From Acetatifactor sp. (GTDB lineage: Bacteria > Bacillota > Clostridia > Lachnospirales > Lachnospiraceae), in contig JAEEVF010000009.1 in assembly GCA_016290775.1 (NCBI GenBank), positions 1 through 64,000 of the forward strand: DNA of 64,000 bases, read 5' to 3'. Within the stretch, counting starts at the first letter, position 1. The number at the start of each line of letters is the position of its first letter. Of the stretch, positions 51,389 to 59,840 are shown one piece after another. The translations under genes and the position numbers were made by a program. The notes under the pieces are model-generated. The model worked only from the letters and a program-made list of their open reading frames with translations, had not been told where the DNA came from and did no database searches.

Positions 51389-52051
51389 ATGAAAAAAATC
51401 TTGATCATAGAAGACGACAAAGCACTGAATAACGGGATCGTCATGGCGCTGAAACGGGAAGAACTGTCGTTTCGGCAGTGTTTTCAATTCAGCGATCTGA
51501 CAAAGGAAGACTACGATGCGGACTTGATCATTTTGGACGTGAATCTTCCGGACGGCAACGGATTTGAGTTTCTGAAAAACCTTCGCCAGACCTCGCAGAT
51601 CCCCGTCATTCTTTTGACGGCAAACGATCTGGAAACCGATGAGGTGATGGGGCTTGAACTCGGTGCGGACGATTACGTGACAAAGCCCTTCAGCCTGATG
51701 GTATTACGCGCAAGGATTGACAAAATCCTCAAAAAGTCAAGTGCCGCAAGGGCCAACGCATATTCAGAGGGAAAATTTTTCTTTGATTTTGACGCAATGG
51801 AATTTCGGGTGAACGGTGAGAACGTGGAGCTGAGCAAGACCGAACAAAAGCTCCTAAAACTCTTGATCCAAAACAAAGAAAAGACGCTGACACGGGATTT
51901 CCTTGTGGACAGGATCTGGACGGACGGCGCGGAATATGTGGATGAAAATGCGCTCTCCGTGACCGTCGCAAGGCTACGCAAAAAGCTGGATGCAACCGAT
52001 CAGATCCAGACGGTATATGGTATCGGATACGCTTGGAGGACAAAGGCATGA
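51389..52051 (+). CDS. OmpR-family response regulator
   Basis: A 220-residue regulator. The receiver domain has acidic Glu8/Asp9/Asp10, phospho-acceptor Asp50 in LIILDVNLPDG and Lys in YVTKPF. The winged-helix domain (about 125-218) ends in ENALSVTVARLRKKLD and VYGIGYAW. It overlaps the kinase start by ATGA. Its targets likely include the ABC/FtsX genes 900 bp downstream, where a dyad precedes a promoter lacking a -35. Confidence 0.93.
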   Translation: MKKILIIEDDKALNNGIVMALKREELSFRQCFQFSDLTKEDYDADLIILDVNLPDGNGFEFLKNLRQTSQIPVILLTANDLETDEVMGLELGADDYVTKPFSLMVLRARIDKILKKSSAARANAYSEGKFFFDFDAMEFRVNGENVELSKTEQKLLKLLIQNKEKTLTRDFLVDRIWTDGAEYVDENALSVTVARLRKKLDATDQIQTVYGIGYAWRTKA

Positions 52052-52884
52052 TCTCTCAAAAAAGATTATTAGAACGCCTGGACGAGATGCTCGAGGCGGG
52101 GATCAACGGAACCTTTGAAGAGTCAAGCTATGACGAAACGCAGCTTTCCAAGATCGAAGCCAAATGGTTCAAGTACCTTGCTTCATCAAAGCTGGCATAT
52201 CAAAGGACAAAAGAGGATCGGGAAAAGCTACAGCAACTTGTTTCCGACATTTCGCACCAGACCAAAATACCCCTTTCCAACATTCTGCTCTACACGGAAT
52301 TGCTGCAGGAGCAGGACCTTGGCGATGAGAGCAAAAAGCTTGTGGAAGAGATCCGAAATCAGTCTGAAAAGCTGGAATTCCTGATCCAGTCGCTGGTCAA
52401 GACCTCGCGTCTTGAAACAGGAACCTTTGCGATGACGCAGACGCCCTGTGATCTTGGCGTCCTTGCAGAGCGTGCAGTTTCGCAGGTGCGGCCCAAAGCG
52501 GAAGGCAAAGGCATAGAGATCACTGCCTCCAAGGCTGAAGGCATTGTTGCCAAATGCGATCCGAAGTGGACGCAGGAAGCGCTTTTTAACGTTTTGGACA
52601 ATGCGGTGAAATATACCGCTGAAAAAGGCAAGATCCAAGTGGAGTTCAAGGACTTTGAAATGTTCGCGAGCATAAGCGTTACGGACGATGGCATTGGCAT
52701 CGCGGAGGAAGAGCTTCCGCTTATCTTTGGCCGGTTTTACCGCGGGAAGAACGTGCGAGAACAAAGCGGCGTCGGGATCGGTCTGTACTTAAGCCGCCAG
52801 ATCATAGAGGGACAGGGGGGATATATCTCCGCCAAATCCCAGCCAGGAAAGGGTTCGACCTTCGAGATTTATCTTCCCAAATGA
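52048..52884 (+). CDS. Soluble sensor histidine kinase without membrane segments
   Basis: A 278-residue kinase. It begins with a charged helical region (about 1-60), then the H-box VSDISHQTKIPLSN (His70) and an ATPase domain (LFNVLDNAVKYT; DDGIGI; GVGIGLYL). No hydrophobic segment long enough for a membrane helix is present, so it is cytoplasmic or recruited. Kinases of this type next to BceAB-like transporters may receive the signal from the transporter. ATG 52048 follows GGAGG at 8 bp and overlaps the regulator stop by ATGA. Confidence 0.9.
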   Translation: MISQKRLLERLDEMLEAGINGTFEESSYDETQLSKIEAKWFKYLASSKLAYQRTKEDREKLQQLVSDISHQTKIPLSNILLYTELLQEQDLGDESKKLVEEIRNQSEKLEFLIQSLVKTSRLETGTFAMTQTPCDLGVLAERAVSQVRPKAEGKGIEITASKAEGIVAKCDPKWTQEALFNVLDNAVKYTAEKGKIQVEFKDFEMFASISVTDDGIGIAEEELPLIFGRFYRGKNVREQSGVGIGLYLSRQIIEGQGGYISAKSQPGKGSTFEIYLPK

Positions 52885-52888
52885 CCTA

Positions 52889-52947
52889 GGAATCTTTCAA
52901 TTCTGTTAGATTCCGGAAAGAACGTGGCAAGAATCGCCTGCTACAAT
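52889..52947 (+). promoter_or_regulatory. Operator and activator-dependent promoter ahead of the second ABC/FtsX genes
   Basis: GGAATCT (52889-52895) and AGATTCC (52908-52914) form a dyad with a 12-bp spacer. TACAAT (52942-52947) follows with no recognisable -35, so activation by the nearby response regulator is plausible. Confidence 0.5.
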
Positions 52948-52983
52948 AAAGCCATAAAATAAAACTTTTGTAAGGAGGGCAAC

Positions 52984-53670
52984 ATGTCAGTACTAAAAAC
53001 AGAGGATCTTACGAAAATATATGGCCAGGGCGAGGCGAGCGTAACCGCGCTTGAGAATGCGAATATTTCCGTGGAGCAGGGAGAATTCGTTGCGATTGTG
53101 GGGACCAGCGGCAGCGGAAAATCAACGCTCCTACACATGCTTGGAGGCCTTGATCGTCCCACCTCCGGCAAGGTGTACGTGGACAACAAGGACATTTTTT
53201 CGCTTAAGGACGAGGAGCTCACAATCTTTCGCAGAAGAAAGATCGGATTTGTCTTTCAAGCATATAATCTCGTGCCGACGCTGAACGTTTACGAGAACAT
53301 TGTTTTTCCCATTCAGCTAGACGGCAATGAGGTGGATGAGGCCTTTGTGGGTGAGGTGATCGCAACGCTTGGCCTCTCGGAACTTCAGAATCGTCTTCCC
53401 AATCATCTTTCCGGCGGGCAGCAGCAAAGGGTTGCCATCGCCAGGGCACTTTCCGCAAAGCCTGCGATCATTTTGGCAGATGAACCCACGGGAAATCTTG
53501 ACAGTAAGTCCAGTCAGGATGTGTTAAGCCTTCTTAAGGTTACGGGTCAAAAGTATGGACAGACCATCGTCATGATCACACACAACGAGGCGATCGCGCA
53601 GATGGCGGACCGGTGCATTCGCATCGAGGACGGCCACATTGTAAAGGGTGGTGACGAGCGCCATGAATAA
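52984..53670 (+). CDS. ABC transporter ATP-binding protein (MacB/BceA-like)
   Basis: A 228-residue ATPase with Walker A GTSGSGKST, Q-loop FVFQAYN, signature LSGGQQQR, Walker B IILADEPTG and H-loop THN, the pattern of MacB/LolD/BceA ATPases. AAGGAGGGC precedes the ATG. The permease gene overlaps its end by 8 bp. With the upstream two-component system it forms a detoxification or envelope-stress module parallel to the one at 24.6-32.1 kb. Confidence 0.94.
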   Translation: MSVLKTEDLTKIYGQGEASVTALENANISVEQGEFVAIVGTSGSGKSTLLHMLGGLDRPTSGKVYVDNKDIFSLKDEELTIFRRRKIGFVFQAYNLVPTLNVYENIVFPIQLDGNEVDEAFVGEVIATLGLSELQNRLPNHLSGGQQQRVAIARALSAKPAIILADEPTGNLDSKSSQDVLSLLKVTGQKYGQTIVMITHNEAIAQMADRCIRIEDGHIVKGGDERHE

Positions 53671-56287
53671 AGTGAAGAATAAAAAAGCAGTCAGCGGCCT
53701 GGCGTTTCATGAACTGAAATCAAGCCGCTTAATGAATTTTGTCATTATGGTCTCCATCGTCCTGACCTGCGTGATGTTTACGGCCCTTGCGACCATCGGC
53801 GGCAGCACGATGAACGGATTTCAAAGACAGACCATGCGTCAGGTTGGCGGAGATCGCATGGCAGGACTGAAGTACGTGCGTCAGCGCGATTATGAAAAGG
53901 TGCTGGCGGACCCCAAAACAAAGGACGTGGTTTATCGGAGGATCGTCGGAAGGGTCGAAAACGAAAGCCTTCGCACGATCAATGCCGAGGTGAACTATGT
54001 TGGGGATGAAAATGCGGCGAAAGCGGTGTTCTGCCTTCCGACGACAGGAGGGCTGCCCCGGGAAATGGACGAGGTTGCCACGAGCGACCTGACGCTTGCG
54101 GAGCTTGGGATCCCGTGTGAATTAGGGGCCATCGTTCCGCTTACGATTTCCATCGATGGCGAGATCATCGAACAGGAATTCAAGCTTAGCGGCTTTTGGG
54201 AGGGTGATCCAATCAGCATGGCGCAGATGTTGTTCGTATCCGAGGCGTTTGCGGACAAATATGCACCGACTCCCGACGAAGACTTTTATTCACGCGGGGC
54301 GACCCAATATGCAGGCTATTGGCAGGTGGATTTCAATTTTTCCAACAGCTTCAACATCGAGGGAAAAACGATAAAGCTGGTGGAAAGACTTTATCAGAAG
54401 GATTCTTACGCTGTCCAATATGGCGTAAACTGGGCTTATTCCATGAGCTCGATGGATTTTGATACGGTATGGATGGTGCTTCTTTTTGCCTTGATGATCT
54501 TTGTCGCAGGGTACCTGATCATCTATAATATCTTCCAGATCAATATCTCTGCGAACGTGCGAAAGTACGGGCTTTTGAAAACCATCGGCATGACCCGTCG
54601 GCAGATCCGGCGCTTGGTGCAGATCCAGACGAGAGTTTACTGCCTGATCGGTATTCCCGTCGGAATTCTCATCGGGCTGTTCTTCGGAAAGATTTTATTT
54701 GGATCCTTTATGAAGATTTTGACGCTGGACGCTTCGGTGGAATATCATCTCAGCGCGTTTTGGGTAGTTGTGGTCTGCGTTTTTGCAGCGACATTTACCT
54801 ACCTGACGGTCATGATCAGCTGCAGAAAGCCTGCCGGTATGGCCGGAAACGTATCCCCCATGGAGGCGCTTCGTTATAACGAGACCGAGATCAAGACGAA
54901 GAAGGACCACAAGAAAACCGGCAAGGTTCACCCCATCACCATGGCGCTCAGTAATCTTTTGAGAAGCAAAAAGAAGACGGTGATCGTCATTCTTTCCCTT
55001 TCTTTAAGCCTGATCCTGCTCAACACCATGGTGACGTTTTTTAAGGGCGTGGACATGGACAAATATGTTCAAAGGCTCATGATCGGAGACCTGCAGGTGA
55101 CCAATGCGTCGTCTGTCAGCGGGGACGTGAGCCGGATCAAGCCTGAGGAGATCAAGGCGATGGAAAATGCGGATTCCATCAGGGAATGCGATGCATTTTA
55201 CAGGATGCCTGCCTCGGTAAGGCTTACCGGAAAAGCCATGGAGAAGGCGGAAAAGCTTTATGAGAAGCACGCGAACGCAAAAGTGTGGGATGAGAAGCTG
55301 GAAGAGTTTAAAAAAACCGGTGAATACAGTTCGTCTCGCGAATTCTATAAATATCTTGACCTGCGAAATCTGGCAAAGGGCTCGGAATATGGTGAAAAGG
55401 GCGTCGTTACCACGGACGTTTACGGCATAGAACCCTCGGCACTGGACCTCATAAGCGTCGATCATGGAACTCTGGATGCGGAGAAATTCGCAACGGGAAA
55501 GTATGTCCTTGTAAATACGGCTTGCACCCAATTGGAAAGTGCATATCGCGGAGAAGACCAGTTCTATGAGGTCGGGGATATGCTGACGATGGAGACGAAG
55601 GATGGCATCACGAAGGAATATGAGGTCATGGCCATCGCGGACGTTCCTTATCCGCTAAGCACTAAGATATTTTATTCCGTTTACGCACATTTGATCCTTC
55701 CCAAAACAGAGTATGAGACCCTCAGCTCGAATCAGAATGCCCTCAGTGCCGTCATCTTCGCAGAGGATGGGAGAGAAAAGGAGGCCGAAGAATTCGTGCG
55801 TTCGATCACGGATCAGCCAGGGACTTCGCTGATCCTGAGTAACAAGGAAACCGTCATGGAGGAATTTGAGGATATGGTCTCTGCGTTCCGGATCATGGGA
55901 GGGTCCCTGGCAGGCATTCTCGCACTCATTGGTGCATTGAATTATATCAACGCCATGGTGACCAGCATGCTTGCAAGAAGAAAGGAATTTGCCATGATGT
56001 CGGCCGTTGGCATGACAGGAAAGCAATTGGAGGGCATGCTCATCTGGGAAGGCATTGCATATGCCTTCGGAACCCTTGTGGTTTCCGCCGTCCTGGGGTC
56101 TTTCATAAGCGCCGTGCTCATGAGAGGCTTCGAGAGGATCACCTTCTTTTACACCTATCATTTTACGCTCCTGCCGATCCTGCTTGGCATACCATTCCTG
56201 CTTTCGCTGGCCGTTGTGATCCCGATCATCGCATATCGCCACGTGTCCAAGGAGAGCGTGGTTCAAAGGCTGCGGGAGAATGAATAA
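53663..56287 (+). CDS. FtsX-like ABC transporter permease
   Basis: An 874-residue permease. An N-terminal helix (about 17-40) and an extracytoplasmic domain are followed by a first FtsX block (about 265-390), a helix near 440, a large second extracytoplasmic domain (about 460-745) and a second FtsX block (about 750-865). ATG 53663 overlaps the ATPase gene by 8 bp; an upstream GTG at 53648 is possible. It pairs with that ATPase. The exported or sensed compound is unknown. Confidence 0.9.
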   Translation: MNKVKNKKAVSGLAFHELKSSRLMNFVIMVSIVLTCVMFTALATIGGSTMNGFQRQTMRQVGGDRMAGLKYVRQRDYEKVLADPKTKDVVYRRIVGRVENESLRTINAEVNYVGDENAAKAVFCLPTTGGLPREMDEVATSDLTLAELGIPCELGAIVPLTISIDGEIIEQEFKLSGFWEGDPISMAQMLFVSEAFADKYAPTPDEDFYSRGATQYAGYWQVDFNFSNSFNIEGKTIKLVERLYQKDSYAVQYGVNWAYSMSSMDFDTVWMVLLFALMIFVAGYLIIYNIFQINISANVRKYGLLKTIGMTRRQIRRLVQIQTRVYCLIGIPVGILIGLFFGKILFGSFMKILTLDASVEYHLSAFWVVVVCVFAATFTYLTVMISCRKPAGMAGNVSPMEALRYNETEIKTKKDHKKTGKVHPITMALSNLLRSKKKTVIVILSLSLSLILLNTMVTFFKGVDMDKYVQRLMIGDLQVTNASSVSGDVSRIKPEEIKAMENADSIRECDAFYRMPASVRLTGKAMEKAEKLYEKHANAKVWDEKLEEFKKTGEYSSSREFYKYLDLRNLAKGSEYGEKGVVTTDVYGIEPSALDLISVDHGTLDAEKFATGKYVLVNTACTQLESAYRGEDQFYEVGDMLTMETKDGITKEYEVMAIADVPYPLSTKIFYSVYAHLILPKTEYETLSSNQNALSAVIFAEDGREKEAEEFVRSITDQPGTSLILSNKETVMEEFEDMVSAFRIMGGSLAGILALIGALNYINAMVTSMLARRKEFAMMSAVGMTGKQLEGMLIWEGIAYAFGTLVVSAVLGSFISAVLMRGFERITFFYTYHFTLLPILLGIPFLLSLAVVIPIIAYRHVSKESVVQRLRENE

Positions 56288-56333
56288 GTTTCGTACATAA
56301 CAAAATCAGCGAAGGGATGGCAAAAATCACTTC

Positions 56334-56362
56334 TTGCAAGAGCCGTGGATTGCCTGTATGAT
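56334..56362 (+). promoter_or_regulatory. Promoter of the lar gene cluster
   Basis: TTGCAA (56334-56339) and TATGAT (56357-56362) have a 17-bp spacer. The transcript would start about 14 bp before the larE ATG. Confidence 0.6.
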
Positions 56363-56382
56363 GAAAGGTGGAGGGAATGATC

Positions 56383-57129
56383 ATGGAGCTGCAGGAGTTT
56401 TTCCGGGAGAATCCTAAGGTTGCCGTCGCTTTTTCGGGCGGCGTGGATTCCTCCTATCTGCTGTACGCGGCGAAGCAATATGCAAAAGAAGTTCGTGCAT
56501 ATTATGTTTCCGCCGAGTTTCAGCCGAGATTTGAATATGAGGATGCCATGCGCCTCGCAAAGGAAATTGGGGCGCAGGTCAGTGTGATAAAGCTGAGCGC
56601 CCTGGAGATCCCGAAGGTAGCGGAGAACCCCGCGAACCGTTGCTATTACTGCAAGCAAGGGATCTTTGGCGCCATTTGGAAGGCTGCAAGGGAGGATGGT
56701 TTTTCCGTGCTTTTGGATGGTACGAATGCATCCGATGATGCGGGGGATCGCCCTGGCATGAAGGCGCTTTTGGAGCTTTCCGTGAGGTCTCCGCTTCGGG
56801 AGTGCAACCTGACCAAGGCGCAGATCCGCGAGCTTTCGAAGGAGGCAGGGCTCTTTACCTGGGACAAACCGGCATATGCCTGCCTTGCAACGAGGATTCC
56901 CACGGGTGAAGTGATCACGAAGGAGAAGCTGGCGGACACGGAGGCTGCGGAAGGGTTTTTGTTCTCTTTGGGATTTACGGATTTTCGCGTAAGATCGAAG
57001 GAGGGGCATGCAAGGATTCAGTTGCCGGAGGCGCAGTGGGGACTCTTGATGCAGCACAGGGCCGAGATCTTGCAGGAGCTTTCGAAGTATTATGAGACGG
57101 TTTCGCTGGACCTGGAGGTAAGGGCGTAG
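56383..57129 (+). CDS. larE: LarE, sulfur insertase for nickel-pincer nucleotide
   Basis: A 248-residue PP-loop protein. LarE converts the adenylated biscarboxylate precursor to the bis-thiocarboxylate form. The PP-loop is SGGVDSS (18-24). The equivalent of the sulfur-donating Cys176 of Lactobacillus LarE is Cys167 in KPAYACLATRI. Two more cysteines, in NRCYYCK (Cys87, Cys90), could with Cys167 form the three-Cys set of the [4Fe-4S]-dependent LarE subtype. ATG 56383 is 7 bp after GGAGGG; in-frame GTG 56368 and ATG 56377 lie at or too near that site. larB follows after 118 bp. Confidence 0.9.
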   Translation: MELQEFFRENPKVAVAFSGGVDSSYLLYAAKQYAKEVRAYYVSAEFQPRFEYEDAMRLAKEIGAQVSVIKLSALEIPKVAENPANRCYYCKQGIFGAIWKAAREDGFSVLLDGTNASDDAGDRPGMKALLELSVRSPLRECNLTKAQIRELSKEAGLFTWDKPAYACLATRIPTGEVITKEKLADTEAAEGFLFSLGFTDFRVRSKEGHARIQLPEAQWGLLMQHRAEILQELSKYYETVSLDLEVRA

Positions 57130-57247
57130 AGATGGCGCAGGAGGCGTTGCCAGGCGGCCGAAAGAAGCAGTTGGCCTAAAGGTGTCGGGCAGTGGCCATG
57201 GATGCCTGGGGCGCCGCAGGTGATGGGACGGATATGGAGGACATGGC

Positions 57248-58015
57248 ATGAACGAAGACATAAGAGGTCTGCTGGAAGGGGTGAAAGCGGGCACGGTCTC
57301 CATCGAGGAGGCGGTCCTGAAGCTAAAGACCAAGCCGTTTGAAGATATCGGATTTGCCAAGGTGGATACCCACAGAAAGCTTCGCCAAGGCGTTGCGGAG
57401 GTAATCTATGGCGCAGGAAAAACGCCTGAGCAGATCATTCGCATTGCAGACGTGATGAAGCAAAACGCTCAGAGCACCATCCTGATCACAAGGCTTTCGA
57501 AAGAGAGTGCCGAGGAAGTGGAAAAGGCGCATCCGATGGAATATTATCCCGAAGCCAGGTGTGGCGTTATCGGTGAGATGCCGAAGGCGGACGGCCTTGG
57601 AAAGATCGTGATCGCGACGGGCGGAACAAGCGACGTTCCCGTGGCGGAAGAGGCGGCCGTGACGGCGCAGGTTTTAGGGAATGAAGTCGTAAGGCTTTAT
57701 GACGTGGGCGTTGCGGGATTGCATCGCACGCTGGCGCATATGGAAGACATTATGAGCGCAAACGTGATCGTTGCCATCGCCGGCATGGAAGGGGCGCTTG
57801 CAAGCGTGATCGGAGGCCTTGCGGATTGTCCCGTGATCGCGGTACCGACCAGCGTCGGGTACGGGGCGTCCTTCCATGGATTGTCTGCACTGCTGTCCAT
57901 GCTGAATTCCTGCGCGAGCGGCGTTTCAGTCGTGAATATAGACAATGGTTTTGGGGCAGGATATCTGGCAAGCATGATCAATCATCCAAACCTGAAGGGA
58001 GAAGAAAATGGTTAA
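57248..58015 (+). CDS. larB: LarB, carboxylase/hydrolase for nickel-pincer nucleotide
   Basis: A 255-residue protein of the PurE-like (AIR carboxylase) family. LarB carboxylates nicotinic acid adenine dinucleotide and cleaves its phosphoanhydride in pincer-cofactor synthesis. Key stretches are IATGGTSDVPVAEEA, YDVGVAGLHR, AIAGMEGALASVIGGL and PVIAVPTSVGYGASF, which give the PurE-like core (about 115-245) after a helical N-terminal domain. It overlaps the Dabb gene by 8 bp. The 118-bp gap to larE contains no obvious terminator. Confidence 0.93.
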   Translation: MNEDIRGLLEGVKAGTVSIEEAVLKLKTKPFEDIGFAKVDTHRKLRQGVAEVIYGAGKTPEQIIRIADVMKQNAQSTILITRLSKESAEEVEKAHPMEYYPEARCGVIGEMPKADGLGKIVIATGGTSDVPVAEEAAVTAQVLGNEVVRLYDVGVAGLHRTLAHMEDIMSANVIVAIAGMEGALASVIGGLADCPVIAVPTSVGYGASFHGLSALLSMLNSCASGVSVVNIDNGFGAGYLASMINHPNLKGEENG

Positions 58016-58310
58016 ACACGTGATCTTGTGGCAACTAAAGGAAGAATATTCAGATGCGCAGAAGGCTGAGATCAAGCAGGGCATTAAGGAAGGCCTGGAA
58101 GGTTTAAAGGGAAAGATCCCCGGACTTTTGGAGATTCAGGTTAATATTGATCCTTTGGCCAGCTCGAACTGTGACGTAATGCTGGATTCTTGCTTTGAGA
58201 GCGAGGAAGCACTGAAGGGTTATGCGGTTCATCCGGAACACGTTGCAGTGGCGAACGGAAAGGTAAGACCTTTTACCGCCAGCAGAATCTGCATGGACTA
58301 TGAAATCTAG
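58008..58310 (+). CDS. Dabb-family stress-responsive alpha/beta-barrel protein
   Basis: A 100-residue dimeric alpha/beta-barrel protein (Dabb/PF07876). MVKHVILWQLKEE at the start and YAVHPEHVAVANGKVRP near the end are the typical motifs. Related proteins include stress-responsive and small-molecule-modifying enzymes, but many have no known activity. It overlaps larB by 8 bp and precedes larC by 9 bp, so it is translated as part of the lar operon. An accessory role in cofactor synthesis or use is an inference. Confidence 0.88.
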   Translation: MVKHVILWQLKEEYSDAQKAEIKQGIKEGLEGLKGKIPGLLEIQVNIDPLASSNCDVMLDSCFESEEALKGYAVHPEHVAVANGKVRPFTASRICMDYEI

Positions 58311-58319
58311 GAGAATGCT

Positions 58320-59780
58320 ATGAAGACATTGTACTTTGACTGTGGCATGGGCGCCGCAGGTGACATGCTGACGGCGGCGCTTTTGGAACTCTTGCCGGAT
58401 CCGGAAGGATTTGTGGCGGAGCTGAACGCACTGAAGATCCCTGGCGTGGAATATCGCAATGAGCCTTCCGTAAAGTGCGGCATCACGGGCACGCATATGA
58501 CCGTGAAGGTCCATGGCGAGGAAGAAGAAAGCCACGACCACCATCATGAGCATGACCACGGTGAGCACGAGCAGCATCATGACCATGAGGACCATGATCA
58601 CCACCACGAGCATGAACATGAGCATGGCGAACATCATCACCATCACGACGAGGATCATCCTCATGAGCATCACCATGATCATGAACATGAACATCACCAC
58701 GAACATGACCACGATCACGAGGGGCATGGGCATCACCATCATCACGCTTCCATGGCGGACATTGAGCACATTGTGCGGGATCACCTGGAGTTGCCGAAGA
58801 AGGTTCAGGACGACGTGCTTGCGGTATATGGCCTGATCGCAGAGGCAGAAAGCCATGCGCATGGCAGGCCTGTAACGGAGATCCATTTCCACGAGGTTGG
58901 TACCATGGACGCCATTGCGGACGTGGTTGCCGTTTGTCTTTTAATGAACAAGATTGCGCCGGATGAGGTGATCGTTTCACCAGTTCACGTGGGAAGCGGT
59001 CAGGTGCATTGTGCACACGGCATTCTGCCCGTACCTGCGCCTGCGACGGCCTTTATCTTAAAGGACGCACCGATCTACGGCGGAGCGATCCGCGGCGAGC
59101 TTTGCACGCCTACGGGTGCGGCACTCCTAAAGCACTTCGCGACAAAATTTGGAAACATGCCCGTTATGAGCGTGGAAGCGATTGGATATGGCATGGGCAA
59201 AAAGGATTTCGAGGTGGCCAACTGCGTCAGAGTGATGCTGGGCGAGACCCTGACTCTCGAAAAGCTCGAAATGCTTGGCAGGGAAGCTGCGGTAAGAAGC
59301 GTGGACGGAAGCGAGAGCAACGCACAAAAGAAGACCGTTAGTGATGCAGCCGAAGAACCCGTTGGAGACGAGAAGGTTTATGAACTCAGCTGCAATGTGG
59401 ACGACATGACTGGCGAGGAAATCGGCTTTGCGATGGAGCGCCTGTTCGAAGCGGGTGCGCGTGACGTTTACACGATCCCCATCGGCATGAAAAAGAACCG
59501 CCCCGGCATCCTGATCCGCGCGCTTTGCGTGTCAAAGGACAAGGAAAAGCTTGTGGAGGCGATGTTCCGTCACACGACAACGATCGGGATCCGCGAGTGT
59601 GCGTTGGATCGATATATTTTAAGCAGAGAGATTGAGGCGACAAATACGCCTTATGGCGAGGTTCGTCGCAAGACCTCAGCGGGATACGGCGCAAAGCGCG
59701 AGAAGATTGAATTTGAAGACCTTGCACGGATCGCGAGAGAGCGAGGGATCAGCCTCTGGGAAGCACGCGAGTTGCTTTGA
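58320..59780 (+). CDS. larC: LarC, nickel insertase, with a long histidine-rich insertion
   Basis: A 486-residue protein. LarC inserts nickel into the pincer nucleotide in a CTP-dependent reaction. The N-terminal DCGMGAAGDMLTAALL motif and the CNVDDMTGEEIGFAMERL motif are typical. Residues about 71-142 form an insertion with 41 His among 72 residues, interspersed with Asp and Glu, likely a nickel store or buffer. In Lactobacillus the LarC1 and LarC2 parts are joined by a programmed frameshift; here they are one continuous frame. The CTP-dependent C-terminal part covers about 345-486. It is the last lar gene in the window. Confidence 0.94.
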   Translation: MKTLYFDCGMGAAGDMLTAALLELLPDPEGFVAELNALKIPGVEYRNEPSVKCGITGTHMTVKVHGEEEESHDHHHEHDHGEHEQHHDHEDHDHHHEHEHEHGEHHHHHDEDHPHEHHHDHEHEHHHEHDHDHEGHGHHHHHASMADIEHIVRDHLELPKKVQDDVLAVYGLIAEAESHAHGRPVTEIHFHEVGTMDAIADVVAVCLLMNKIAPDEVIVSPVHVGSGQVHCAHGILPVPAPATAFILKDAPIYGGAIRGELCTPTGAALLKHFATKFGNMPVMSVEAIGYGMGKKDFEVANCVRVMLGETLTLEKLEMLGREAAVRSVDGSESNAQKKTVSDAAEEPVGDEKVYELSCNVDDMTGEEIGFAMERLFEAGARDVYTIPIGMKKNRPGILIRALCVSKDKEKLVEAMFRHTTTIGIRECALDRYILSREIEATNTPYGEVRRKTSAGYGAKREKIEFEDLARIARERGISLWEARELL

Positions 59781-59840
59781 TTTGATTCGAACCAAAGATT
59801 CTTCCGAGGGTGATTTAGAGAAAGTCATTGAGGCGGAAAC

